Assembly (NCBI RefSeq): GCF_021735935.1
Contig: NZ_WMDZ01000001.1
Span: 2,480,001 to 2,544,000, forward strand
Reading direction: 5' to 3'
From: Sulfitobacter sp. M39
Lineage (GTDB): Bacteria; Pseudomonadota; Alphaproteobacteria; Rhodobacterales; Rhodobacteraceae
DNA: 64,000 nt
A program made the position numbers and the translations under genes. Under the pieces are notes generated by a model, which saw only the letters and a list, made by a program, of their open reading frames with translations, was not told the DNA's origin and made no database searches. The first letter of the stretch is position 1, and each line of letters begins with the position of its first letter. Below, one piece after another: positions 28,130 to 35,717 of the stretch.

Positions 28130-28597
28130 ATGGACACGCCCTTCCGGTCATCGCCGCGCATCGTGCAGCCCGAATGGATCGACTTTAACGGTCACCTGAA
28201 CATGGCCTATTATTCGGTGCTGATGGATAACGCCGTCGATGATGCCTATCACCAGATCGGGTTCGGGCCAGAGTATCAGAAAACCGGCCACACCACCTAT
28301 GTCGCCGAATTCCACGTCTGCTATCTGCGCGAGCTGCACGAAGGGGCGTCGACCTACTGCACCTTCCAACTGCTCGACTTTGATGAAAAACGTTTCCATA
28401 CCTTCACGCAGCTTTGGCACGAAGACGGATGGCTTGCCGCCACGGGCGAGGCGCTGACGCTGCACATCGACCAGTCCGGCCCCCGCGTGGCCCCCATGCC
28501 CGCCGACATCATGGCGCGGCTCGAGGCGATGAAAACAGCTCATGCCAGCTTGCCCTATCCTGAACAAGCGGGCCGCAAGATTGGTCTGAAACGCTGA
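28130..28597 (+). CDS. Hotdog-fold acyl-CoA thioesterase (4HBT type)
   Basis: 155 residues. The segment PEWIDFNGHLNMAYYSVLMDNAVDDAY carries the catalytic Asp and the helix start typical of the 4-hydroxybenzoyl-CoA thioesterase family, followed by the beta strands TTYVAEFHVCYLRELHEGASTYC and KRFHTFTQLWHEDGWLAATGEALTLHID. These enzymes hydrolyse acyl-CoA thioesters in the cytosol. I chose ATG 28130 (MDTPFRSS), with AAGG seven bases upstream, because the earlier in-frame ATG sits in the gatB terminator region. The acyl substrate is unknown; carnitine-related esters are one possibility known for similar proteins. Confidence 0.8.
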   Translation: MDTPFRSSPRIVQPEWIDFNGHLNMAYYSVLMDNAVDDAYHQIGFGPEYQKTGHTTYVAEFHVCYLRELHEGASTYCTFQLLDFDEKRFHTFTQLWHEDGWLAATGEALTLHIDQSGPRVAPMPADIMARLEAMKTAHASLPYPEQAGRKIGLKR

Positions 28598-28642
28598 GTG
28601 TACCCCGTTGACTACCCCGTATTGATTTGAAAGCCAGCCGCC

Positions 28643-29185
28643 ATGCCACGCTATGAATACAAAGTTGTGCCCGCCCCGACCAAAGGGTTGAAAGCCAAGA
28701 ACGTCAAAGGGGCGGAAGCGCGGTTTTCCCATGCGCTGCAAGAGCTTATGAACGGTCTTTCAGGGTATGGATGGGAATATCAACGGGCCGAGACCCTGCC
28801 GTCGATCGAACGCGCGGGCCTGACCGGCAGCACGACAGAGTGGCGCAATGTGCTGGTGTTCCGCCGCCTGCGCGAGGCCGAGCCCGAGGACCAAATAGCC
28901 CCGACAGAGCTACTTCCCCCGCCGGATGCCGATATGCCCGATGCAGAAACCGCCGATGCAGAGGATACAAGCGACGCGCCCTATTTCGAGGATGAGCATG
29001 GCGAGACGAAAGACGACGGCAAGACCGCCGTGGTGGCCCCATCCCTGCTGAACGCGCTGGCTTCGCGCCGCAAATCAACCACCGTGAAAACGCCCGCCAC
29101 AGCCGCGGAACCCGCCCCGAAGACCGAGGTAGACACCACGGCACCCGAAACGGAAACGGCAAAGACGGATAAGACGGCAGACTAG
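28643..29185 (+). CDS. DUF4177 domain protein with long acidic disordered tail
   Basis: 180 residues. The first 75 or so (MPRYEYKVVPAPTKG...LQELMNGLSGYGWEYQRAETLP...WRNVLVFRRL) match DUF4177, a small domain of unknown function. The remaining 100 residues are low-complexity, rich in Asp, Glu, Ala, Thr and Pro, with one hydrophobic basic patch (APSLLNALASRRKSTTVKTP). The tail resembles a flexible interaction region. The gene is on the same strand as the thioesterase, 45 bases downstream, and converges with bolA. Function unknown. Confidence 0.75.
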   Translation: MPRYEYKVVPAPTKGLKAKNVKGAEARFSHALQELMNGLSGYGWEYQRAETLPSIERAGLTGSTTEWRNVLVFRRLREAEPEDQIAPTELLPPPDADMPDAETADAEDTSDAPYFEDEHGETKDDGKTAVVAPSLLNALASRRKSTTVKTPATAAEPAPKTEVDTTAPETETAKTDKTAD

Positions 29186-29206
29186 CCGCAAACCGTGACG
29201 CAGGGT

Positions 29207-29464
29207 TTAAACGTCGAGATCCAGCGCAAGCGCGTGAATACGGCCAATCAGATCGGGGCCAAGCGCGCCATGCACGGCACGATGCCGCGCAACACGGTTC
29301 AGCCCCTTGAAATGGGCCGACCGGATTTTCACATTAAAATGACTTTCGCCGCCCTCGCGATAGCCCCCGTGGCCGCGATGGCTTTCACTATCGTCAACGA
29401 CGCTTAATTCCGACGGGGCAAACGCCTCTTCCAGCCGGTCGGCAATTTCTTGTGTCACTGACAT
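29207..29464 (-). CDS. BolA family protein
   Basis: 85 residues, the normal size. SVTQEIADRLEEAFAPSELSVVDDS is the first helix and strand, ESHFNVKIRSAHFKGLNRVARHRAVHGAL carries the conserved region with the His of the R-x-x-x-H-R motif, and RIHALALDLDV closes the fold. BolA proteins pair with monothiol glutaredoxins in iron-sulfur cluster traffic and can act on transcription. It is divergent from the J-domain gene, with about 75 bases between start codons that must hold both promoters. Confidence 0.9.
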   Translation of the reverse strand: MSVTQEIADRLEEAFAPSELSVVDDSESHRGHGGYREGGESHFNVKIRSAHFKGLNRVARHRAVHGALGPDLIGRIHALALDLDV

Positions 29465-29539
29465 TTTTTAGCTCAGCCCCCCTTCAATCTCACAGCCCAA
29501 GGTCTAAACTGACCGGCCTGAGTCGGAAAGGTCCATATC

Positions 29540-30166
29540 ATGCCCAAAAGTGATCCCTTTGGATTCGACATGTCCGTGTCGTCTTCGAAAAAGAAAAATC
29601 CCCGCGGCCGTCGCGGGATGTCCGGTGCGTCCGAGACATCGCAACGCGTCTGTTCGCACGAAGGCTGCGAAGAACCGGGCAAGTACCGCGCGCCCAAAGC
29701 ACCGGACGTGCTGGATGATTATTTCTGGTTCTGCCAGAAACACGTGCGCGAATATAACCTCAAGTGGAACTTCTTTGACGGCACAACAGAAGCCGAATTG
29801 AACGCCCAGCAGTCCAAGGACAAAGTGTGGGAGCGTACGACCAAGCCTCTGGGCGACCCCGAAGCACGGGCCTGGGCGCGTTTGGGCATCGAGGACCCGC
29901 ATCAGGTACTGGGCAAGAACGCGACGCAGAACCCCGGCAAAGGGCCTGCAGCCGGTCGCCGCCTTCCCCCCACGGAACGCCGCGCGCTCGAAATCCTGGA
30001 GGCCAAGGACACCTGGACCAAACCCGAAGTGCGCAAGGCCTATAAGGCGCTCATCAAGGTGCTCCACCCCGATATGAACGGCGGGGACCGCAGCCAGGAA
30101 GAGCAGCTGCAGCTCGTCGTCTGGGCCTGGGACCAGCTGAAGGGCAGCCGCAACTTTAAGGACTGA
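29540..30166 (+). CDS. DnaJ-like J-domain protein (C-terminal J domain)
   Basis: 208 residues. The HPD motif that activates DnaK lies at 176-178 (IKVLHPDMNGGD), near the C-terminus, inside helices ALEILEAKDTWTKPEVRKAYKALIK and EEQLQLVVWAWDQLKG. The N-terminal region (1-45) is basic and Ser/Gly-rich. Residues 45-80 contain CSHEGCEEPGKYRAPK and FWFCQKHVREYNLKWNFF, three cysteines and a His that could bind a metal. It is a co-chaperone type found in Rhodobacterales next to bolA and cobS. GGAAAGG precedes the ATG. Confidence 0.88.
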   Translation: MPKSDPFGFDMSVSSSKKKNPRGRRGMSGASETSQRVCSHEGCEEPGKYRAPKAPDVLDDYFWFCQKHVREYNLKWNFFDGTTEAELNAQQSKDKVWERTTKPLGDPEARAWARLGIEDPHQVLGKNATQNPGKGPAAGRRLPPTERRALEILEAKDTWTKPEVRKAYKALIKVLHPDMNGGDRSQEEQLQLVVWAWDQLKGSRNFKD

Positions 30167-30234
30167 CGCTGCGGCATTCCGGCGGGCCGAGGGCATCGGC
30201 AACCGCCTATGGCGGGCTTGAGAGCCATATAGAT

Positions 30235-30266
30235 GGGGCGGTGCAGATAAATGCGCCGCCCCTTTT
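30235..30266 (+). terminator. Rho-independent terminator of the J-domain gene
   Basis: GGGGCGGTGC (30235-30244) pairs with GCGCCGCCCC (30253-30262), one T-G wobble, eight-base loop, then TTTT. It lies 68 bases after the stop and closely matches the pntAB terminator at 12381-12417. Confidence 0.85.
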
Positions 30267-30407
30267 CCATGTGACACAGGGATTCGCGGTTTTGCCGCAG
30301 GTGCGAATTGCCCCTTTCCCTCGCGCTCAGGAAAGATATGTTGCCGTGGACGCCACCCTTGATCCGCAAGCGGTGCGCAAGACAGAAGCATGAAGGACGT
30401 ACAGAAT

Positions 30408-31394
30408 ATGGCCGAGACCTCATTGGACCTCACAACCAAACCCACCAAAGAGATCTCCGTTCGCGAAGTCTTTGGCATCGACACCGACATGGTCGTTCAT
30501 GGCTTTGAAGAGCGCACAAGCCGCGTTCCCGATCTGGACAGCACCTATAAATTCGATCCCGACACCACGATGGCGATCCTTGCAGGCTTCAACCATAACC
30601 GCCGCGTGATGGTTCAGGGCTACCACGGGACGGGCAAGTCCACCCACATCGAACAGGTGGCAAGCCTGCTGAACTGGCCCTGTGTCCGCGTCAACCTTGA
30701 TAGCCACATCAGCCGGATTGACCTGATCGGGAAAGACGCGATCAAGCTGAAAGACGGCAAGCAGGTCACGGATTTTCAGGAAGGCATCCTGCCGTGGGCC
30801 CTGCGCAACCCCACAGCGATCGTGTTTGATGAATATGACGCGGGCCGCGCCGATGTGATGTTCGTCATCCAGCGTGTGCTGGAAGTAGACGGCAAGCTGA
30901 CGCTTCTGGACCAGAACCAGGTGATCGAACCTCACCCCTATTTCCGCATCTTCGCCACCGCCAATACTGTTGGTCTGGGCGACACCACGGGTCTTTACCA
31001 CGGTACGCAGCAGATCAACCAAGGCCAGATGGACCGTTGGTCGCTGGTCGCCACGTTGAACTATCTGAGCATCGACGCCGAAACCCAGATCGTTCTGTCC
31101 AAGAACCCGCATTACAACACGGACAAGGGCCGCAAGACGATTAAGCAGATGGTTACCGTCGCCGACCTTACGCGGACCGCCTTTATGAATGGCGAACTCT
31201 CGACCGTTATGTCGCCGCGGACCGTGATTGCCTGGGCCCAGAACGCCGAGATTTTCCGCGACGTGGGCTATGCCTTCCGCCTGTCGTTCCTCAACAAATG
31301 TGACGAGCTGGAACGCCAGACCGTGGCCGAATTCTATCAACGTCTCTTCGACGAAGAGCTGCCGGAATCTGCCGCCAGCCTGAGCCTTGGCTAA
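30408..31394 (+). CDS. cobS: Cobaltochelatase subunit CobS
   Basis: 328 residues, an AAA+ ATPase of the MoxR/CobS group. Walker A is at about 71-79 (GYHGTGKST), Walker B is IVFDEYDAG, and the sensor element [10 protein letters not shown] follows. With CobT and CobN it inserts cobalt into hydrogenobyrinic acid a,c-diamide in the aerobic B12 pathway, using ATP. I chose ATG 30408 (MAETSLDL), with AAGGACG upstream, over the ATG 18 bases earlier, because it matches the usual N-terminal length. CobT follows after 155 bases. I saw no cobalamin riboswitch upstream. Confidence 0.95.
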   Translation: MAETSLDLTTKPTKEISVREVFGIDTDMVVHGFEERTSRVPDLDSTYKFDPDTTMAILAGFNHNRRVMVQGYHGTGKSTHIEQVASLLNWPCVRVNLDSHISRIDLIGKDAIKLKDGKQVTDFQEGILPWALRNPTAIVFDEYDAGRADVMFVIQRVLEVDGKLTLLDQNQVIEPHPYFRIFATANTVGLGDTTGLYHGTQQINQGQMDRWSLVATLNYLSIDAETQIVLSKNPHYNTDKGRKTIKQMVTVADLTRTAFMNGELSTVMSPRTVIAWAQNAEIFRDVGYAFRLSFLNKCDELERQTVAEFYQRLFDEELPESAASLSLG

Positions 31395-31549
31395 ACCACG
31401 ATCCACCCCGTGCGCACGTTGGCAGGGGTGAAGAACAAGACGTCCACCGGCAGCTTGGTCGGTGGGCGACAGTCTGACCGCAGCGCCCCGTTTCGTGTGG
31501 CCGCGGTGACCAAAGCCGCAGGTCGGCCGCACTCGGATGGGAGAATGAC

Positions 31550-33427
31550 ATGAGCAAACAATCAGATAACCCCGCCGACGCGTTCAAAAAGGCTTTGGCC
31601 GAAGCGACCAAGGTGCTGTCAAATGATACAGAGCTGACGGTCACCTATTCGGTTGATCCGTCGGGGCTGAGCGGGGATTCCATGCGCTTGCCGCAGGTCA
31701 GCCGTCGCATGACCCGCGAGGAAGTCTTGCTGGCTCGTGGCACCGCCGACGCGCTGGCGCTGAACCGGCGCTATCACAACGGCCAGACCCATGCGAAATA
31801 CATGCCCGCCGGTGACATGGCCCGCGATCTTTATGAAGCGATGGAAACCGCCCGCTGCGAAGCCGTGGGCGCCCGCGACATGCCCGGCACCGCGGGCAAT
31901 ATCGATGCCAAGATCAAATACGACTCCCTGCGCAAGGGCTATGATCAGGCCAAGCAACCCTCGGACGTGCCTTTGGCGACGGCGGCAGGCTATCTGGTGC
32001 GTCATCTGGCGACGGGGCGTGACATGCCCGCCGGTGCGGCCAACGCAATGGAGCTATGGCGCGGTTATATCGAGGATCAGGCCGGTGGCACGCTCGAGAC
32101 GTTGAACGACACGCTGGATGATCAGGCCGCCTTTGCCCGCTTTGCGCGCAAGATGATCGTTGATCTGGGCTATGGTGACCAGCTGGGCGACGACCCCGAC
32201 CAAGGCGACGACGACCAAGACAGCGCCGAGGAAGAAGGCACCGAAGAAGAGCAAGAGCCCGATAGCACCGGTCAGGACGACCAGGACGACGACGAGGCAG
32301 AAGCCTCGCCCGAGCAGTCGCAAGAGCAGCAGCAGGATGAATCGCAGGCGCAGGTGTCGATGGATGACACCGCCGATCAGGAGCTTGGCGAAGAGGCCGA
32401 GATGCCCGATGGCGACGCCCCGATGGAGCCGCCCGCCCCGCCGCAAGCCTCGGACGCGGACCCGAATTATCTGGTGTACCAGACCGATCATGACGAGGTG
32501 ATCGGGGCCGAAGACCTTGCCGAACCGGCAGAGCTTGAACGCCTGCGCGCCTATCTGGACCAGCAGCTTGAACCGCTGAAAGGCGCGGTGAGCCGTCTGG
32601 CGAACAAGCTGCAACGTCGCTTGCAGGCGCAGCAGAACCGGTCGTGGGAATTCGATCTGGAGGAAGGCACGCTCGATGCCGGTCGTCTGGCCCGTGTCGT
32701 GGCCAACCCCACAACCCCGCTGTCGTTCAAGGTCGAACAGGACACCGAATTCCGCGATACCTGTGTGACCTTGCTGCTGGATAACTCCGGCTCGATGCGC
32801 GGGCGGCCGATTTCCATCGCCGCGATTTGCGCCGATGTTCTGGCCCGCACGCTGGAGCGTTGCAACGTCAAGGTCGAGATCCTGGGCTTTACCACCCGCG
32901 CCTGGAAAGGCGGCCAAGCCCGCGAGGCCTGGTTGAACGACGGCCGTCCGGTCCAGCCGGGCCGTCTGAATGACCTGCGCCACATCATCTATAAATCCGC
33001 CGACGCCCCCTGGCGGCGCACGCGGCCCAATCTGGGGCTGATGATGAAGGAAGGTTTGCTGAAAGAGAACATCGACGGGGAGGCGCTGGAATGGGCGCAC
33101 CGCCGGATGATCGCCCGCCACGAGGCGCGCAAGATCCTGATGGTGATCAGCGACGGCGCGCCTGTGGATGACAGCACCCTGTCGGTGAACCCTGCGAATT
33201 ATCTGGAAAAACACCTGCGCGACGTGATCGCCATGGTCGAGAAACGCAAGGCGGTGGAACTGCTGGCCATCGGCATCGGCCACGACGTCACTCGCTATTA
33301 TGACCGCGCCGTTACGATCACCGATGTCGACCAGCTGGCCGGTGCGATGACCGAACAGCTGGCGGCGTTGTTTGATACCGATCCCCGCGCGCGGGCCCGT
33401 GTCATGGGCATGCGCCGCGCAAGCTGA
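31550..33427 (+). CDS. cobT: Cobaltochelatase subunit CobT
   Basis: 625 residues, normal for CobT. An N-terminal domain (1-205) is followed by a very acidic, Gln-rich linker (about 205-305), and then a von Willebrand factor A domain with an intact MIDAS motif DNSGSMRG near residue 410 and [10 protein letters not shown] further on. The linker is a normal CobT feature. It forms the chaperone-like complex with CobS. GGGAG lies six to seven bases before the ATG. The 155 bases between cobS and cobT contain no recognisable gene or terminator, so co-transcription is likely. Confidence 0.96.
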   Translation: MSKQSDNPADAFKKALAEATKVLSNDTELTVTYSVDPSGLSGDSMRLPQVSRRMTREEVLLARGTADALALNRRYHNGQTHAKYMPAGDMARDLYEAMETARCEAVGARDMPGTAGNIDAKIKYDSLRKGYDQAKQPSDVPLATAAGYLVRHLATGRDMPAGAANAMELWRGYIEDQAGGTLETLNDTLDDQAAFARFARKMIVDLGYGDQLGDDPDQGDDDQDSAEEEGTEEEQEPDSTGQDDQDDDEAEASPEQSQEQQQDESQAQVSMDDTADQELGEEAEMPDGDAPMEPPAPPQASDADPNYLVYQTDHDEVIGAEDLAEPAELERLRAYLDQQLEPLKGAVSRLANKLQRRLQAQQNRSWEFDLEEGTLDAGRLARVVANPTTPLSFKVEQDTEFRDTCVTLLLDNSGSMRGRPISIAAICADVLARTLERCNVKVEILGFTTRAWKGGQAREAWLNDGRPVQPGRLNDLRHIIYKSADAPWRRTRPNLGLMMKEGLLKENIDGEALEWAHRRMIARHEARKILMVISDGAPVDDSTLSVNPANYLEKHLRDVIAMVEKRKAVELLAIGIGHDVTRYYDRAVTITDVDQLAGAMTEQLAALFDTDPRARARVMGMRRAS

Positions 33428-33438
33428 GGGTCAGAGAC

Positions 33439-33470
33439 GCTCCGCGGGGAGTTTTAAGAGCAAAATGAAG
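33439..33470 (+). repeat. Dispersed intergenic palindromic element, copy D (core only)
   Basis: GCTCCGCGGGGAGTTTTAAG followed by AGCAAAATGAAG resembles the core of copies B and C (CTCCCCGGAGTTTA, then GGCAAAATGAAG). The long GC hairpin of those copies is absent; CTCCGCGGGGAG is itself a near-perfect palindrome. It lies 12 bases after the cobT stop and ahead of the aminopeptidase P start. Confidence 0.45.
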
Positions 33471-33484
33471 AATGGGGTGGGGAT

Positions 33485-35275
33485 ATGTTTCAATCGTTCG
33501 AGGTAACCTCGCGGCCGGAACAAGGGCCGCCACGGCTGGCGGCGCTGCGCAAAGAGCTGCAAGCAGAGGCGCTTGACGGGTTTCTGGTGCCCCGCGCCGA
33601 CGCGCATCAGGGGGAATATGTTGCCCCTCGTGATGACCGGTTGAAGTGGCTGACGGGGTTCACCGGATCGGCGGGCTTCTGTGCCGCTTTGCGCGATGTG
33701 GCGGGCGTGTTTATCGACGGGCGCTATCGCACGCAGGTCAAGGCGCAGGTGGCGGATGTCTATACGCCCGTAGCCTGGCCCGAAGTCTCGCTGGCCGAAT
33801 GGCTGCGCGCAGAGTTACCTGCGGGTGGCGTTATCGGCTTTGATCCGTGGTTGCATGCCGCCGGACAGATCGCCCAGCTTGAGGACGCCTTGGACGGCAG
33901 CGGCATCACGTTGCGCCGCACCGACAATCTGGTCGACCGTATCTGGGAAGACCAGCCTGCACCGCCCATGAACCCCGCCAAGGTCCACCCAATCGACTAT
34001 GCGGGCGAGGCCCATGGCGACAAGATCGCGCGGCTGGCCGAAGGGCTGCGCGACAAGGGCCGTGGGGCCGCGGTGATCACCCTGCCCGACAGCCTGTGTT
34101 GGCTGCTGAATATCCGCGGGTCCGATATTGCGCGCAATCCGGTTGTGCATGGCTTTGCCGTGCTGCACAGCGCGGGCCACGTGGACGCGTTCGTCGCCCC
34201 ATCCAAGCTGGAGGGGCTTGAGGCGCATTTGGGCGAGCACGTGACCCTTCATGCGCCAGAGGCGTTTTTGGATGCTCTTGGCGACCTGTCGGGTCCCGTG
34301 CTGGTCGAGAAGGCCACCGTGCCTGTAGCTGTCTCGGACGCTTTGGGCGACAGGATCGTCTGGGGCGACGACCCCTGCGCCCTGCCCAAAGCCTGCAAGA
34401 ACGCGGCGGAGATCGAAGGCTCTGTCGCGGCGCATTTGCGCGACGGGGCGGCCTTGGTCGAGGTGCTGGCCTGGCTGGACGCGCAGCCTGCGGGCAGCGT
34501 GACGGAGACACAGGTGGTGACCCAGCTGGAGACCGCGCGCCGCAGTGATCCGGCCTTGCAAGAGATCAGCTTTGAGACCATTGCCGGCACCGGCCCCAAT
34601 GGTGCGATCATGCACTACCGCGTGACCGAGGACACCGATAGCGTTCTGCAAGACGGGCATCTGCTGGTGCTGGATTCGGGCGGGCAATATCTGGATGGCA
34701 CCACCGACATCACCCGCACCATCGCCATCGGCACGCCGCCGGTCGAGGCGAAAGAGGCGTTTACCCGTGTGCTGAACGGTTTGATCGCCATGAGCCGTCT
34801 GCGCTGGCCCCAAGGGCTGGCCGGGCGCGATATCGAGGCTGTGGGACGTTTGCCGCTCTGGATGGCGGGGCAGGATTTCGATCACGGGCTGGGCCATGGC
34901 GTCGGGGCCTATCTGAGCGTGCACGAAGGGCCGCAACGTCTGAGCAAGCTGAGCACGGTGCCTCTGTCCGAAGGCATGATCCTGAGCATCGAGCCCGGCT
35001 ATTACCGCGAGGGGGCCTTTGGCATCCGGCTGGAAAACCTTGCCGTGGTGCGGTCTGCGCCTGATCTGCCAGGCGGGGACGCGCATCACGCCATGCTGTC
35101 GTGGGAGACGCTGAGCTTTGCGCCCATCGACACGCGGCTGGTCGTGCCGCAGATGCTGACCCAAGACGCCCGCGACTGGCTGAACGCCTATCATCGCGAC
35201 GTTGCGGAAAAGATCGGGCCGCGGCTATCACCGGTTGCAAAACTGTGGTTGGATGCGGCAACAGCGCCGGTTTGA
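33485..35275 (+). CDS. Aminopeptidase P family (M24B) metallopeptidase
   Basis: 596 residues, the long form of Xaa-Pro aminopeptidase. It has two creatinase-like N-terminal domains (GFLVPRADAHQGEYVAPRDDRLKWLTGFTGSAG at the start) and a C-terminal pita-bread catalytic domain. All five metal ligands can be placed: the two Asp in LDSGGQYLDGTTDITRT, His in HGLGHGVGAYLSVHEGP, and the two Glu in LSIEPGYY and GIRLENL. It releases an N-terminal residue next to proline, in the cytosol. GGGGTGGGG precedes the ATG. The DUF427 gene follows at 40 bases. Confidence 0.93.
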   Translation: MFQSFEVTSRPEQGPPRLAALRKELQAEALDGFLVPRADAHQGEYVAPRDDRLKWLTGFTGSAGFCAALRDVAGVFIDGRYRTQVKAQVADVYTPVAWPEVSLAEWLRAELPAGGVIGFDPWLHAAGQIAQLEDALDGSGITLRRTDNLVDRIWEDQPAPPMNPAKVHPIDYAGEAHGDKIARLAEGLRDKGRGAAVITLPDSLCWLLNIRGSDIARNPVVHGFAVLHSAGHVDAFVAPSKLEGLEAHLGEHVTLHAPEAFLDALGDLSGPVLVEKATVPVAVSDALGDRIVWGDDPCALPKACKNAAEIEGSVAAHLRDGAALVEVLAWLDAQPAGSVTETQVVTQLETARRSDPALQEISFETIAGTGPNGAIMHYRVTEDTDSVLQDGHLLVLDSGGQYLDGTTDITRTIAIGTPPVEAKEAFTRVLNGLIAMSRLRWPQGLAGRDIEAVGRLPLWMAGQDFDHGLGHGVGAYLSVHEGPQRLSKLSTVPLSEGMILSIEPGYYREGAFGIRLENLAVVRSAPDLPGGDAHHAMLSWETLSFAPIDTRLVVPQMLTQDARDWLNAYHRDVAEKIGPRLSPVAKLWLDAATAPV

Positions 35276-35315
35276 GCGCGATATATTTCAGTTCATTCAG
35301 GGAGGACGGTCAGCA

Positions 35316-35660
35316 ATGGCAGACCATATCAAGATATTGAAGTCGAACGGAACATGGACAGTGCGCGCAGGGGGCGCGGTACTGGCCGAGACACGTAATG
35401 CGCTTGAGCTGCGCGAAGGTGACCGAGACGCGGTGATCTATATCCCCCGTTCGGATATCGCCATGGCGTTTCTGGACAAGACCGACAAGACCACCCACTG
35501 CCCGCACAAGGGCGATGCGCATTACTTCTCGGTCGTGACCAAAAGCCGGACGTTGGAAAACGTGGCATGGTCCTACGAGGACCCCAGCGAGGATGTCGCC
35601 GAGATCAAGGGCCATCTGGCCTTCTACCAATTGCCCGAGGTTGCGGTCGAACAAATCTAG
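35316..35660 (+). CDS. DUF427 domain protein
   Basis: 114 residues from ATG 35316, which has GGGAGGA eight bases upstream; 37 additional in-frame codons upstream overlap the previous gene and are rejected. ADHIKILKSNGTWTVRAGGAVLAETRNALEL, VIYIPRSDIAM and TTHCPHKGDAHYFSV with a closing AWSYEDPSEDVAEIKGHLAFYQ are the DUF427 signatures. The fold is a small beta barrel with a conserved Cys-Pro-His-Lys-Gly motif. The function is unknown. Confidence 0.9.
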   Translation: MADHIKILKSNGTWTVRAGGAVLAETRNALELREGDRDAVIYIPRSDIAMAFLDKTDKTTHCPHKGDAHYFSVVTKSRTLENVAWSYEDPSEDVAEIKGHLAFYQLPEVAVEQI

Positions 35661-35678
35661 GGCCCCCGAGAGGGCCCT
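35659..35678 (+). terminator. Hairpin at the DUF427 gene stop, putative terminator
   Basis: AGGGCCC (35659-35665) and GGGCCCT (35672-35678) form a seven-pair stem that includes the last two bases of the stop codon. The flanking AAATTCAAGATTGAAG and a second hairpin GGGGGCTGCGGCCCC near 35701-35715 give this gap a layout like the dispersed intergenic elements. There is no T-run. Confidence 0.4.
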
Positions 35679-35717
35679 AGAAATTCAAGATTGAAGCAGG
35701 GGGGGCTGCGGCCCCTC

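Noticed and set aside
29195..29407. 70-codon plus-strand frame opposite bolA
   Set aside because: Antisense shadow of a clear BolA gene.
30167..30407. Possible cobalamin riboswitch ahead of cobS
   Set aside because: I looked for the B12-box consensus and did not find it; the only structure is the terminator of the J-domain gene.
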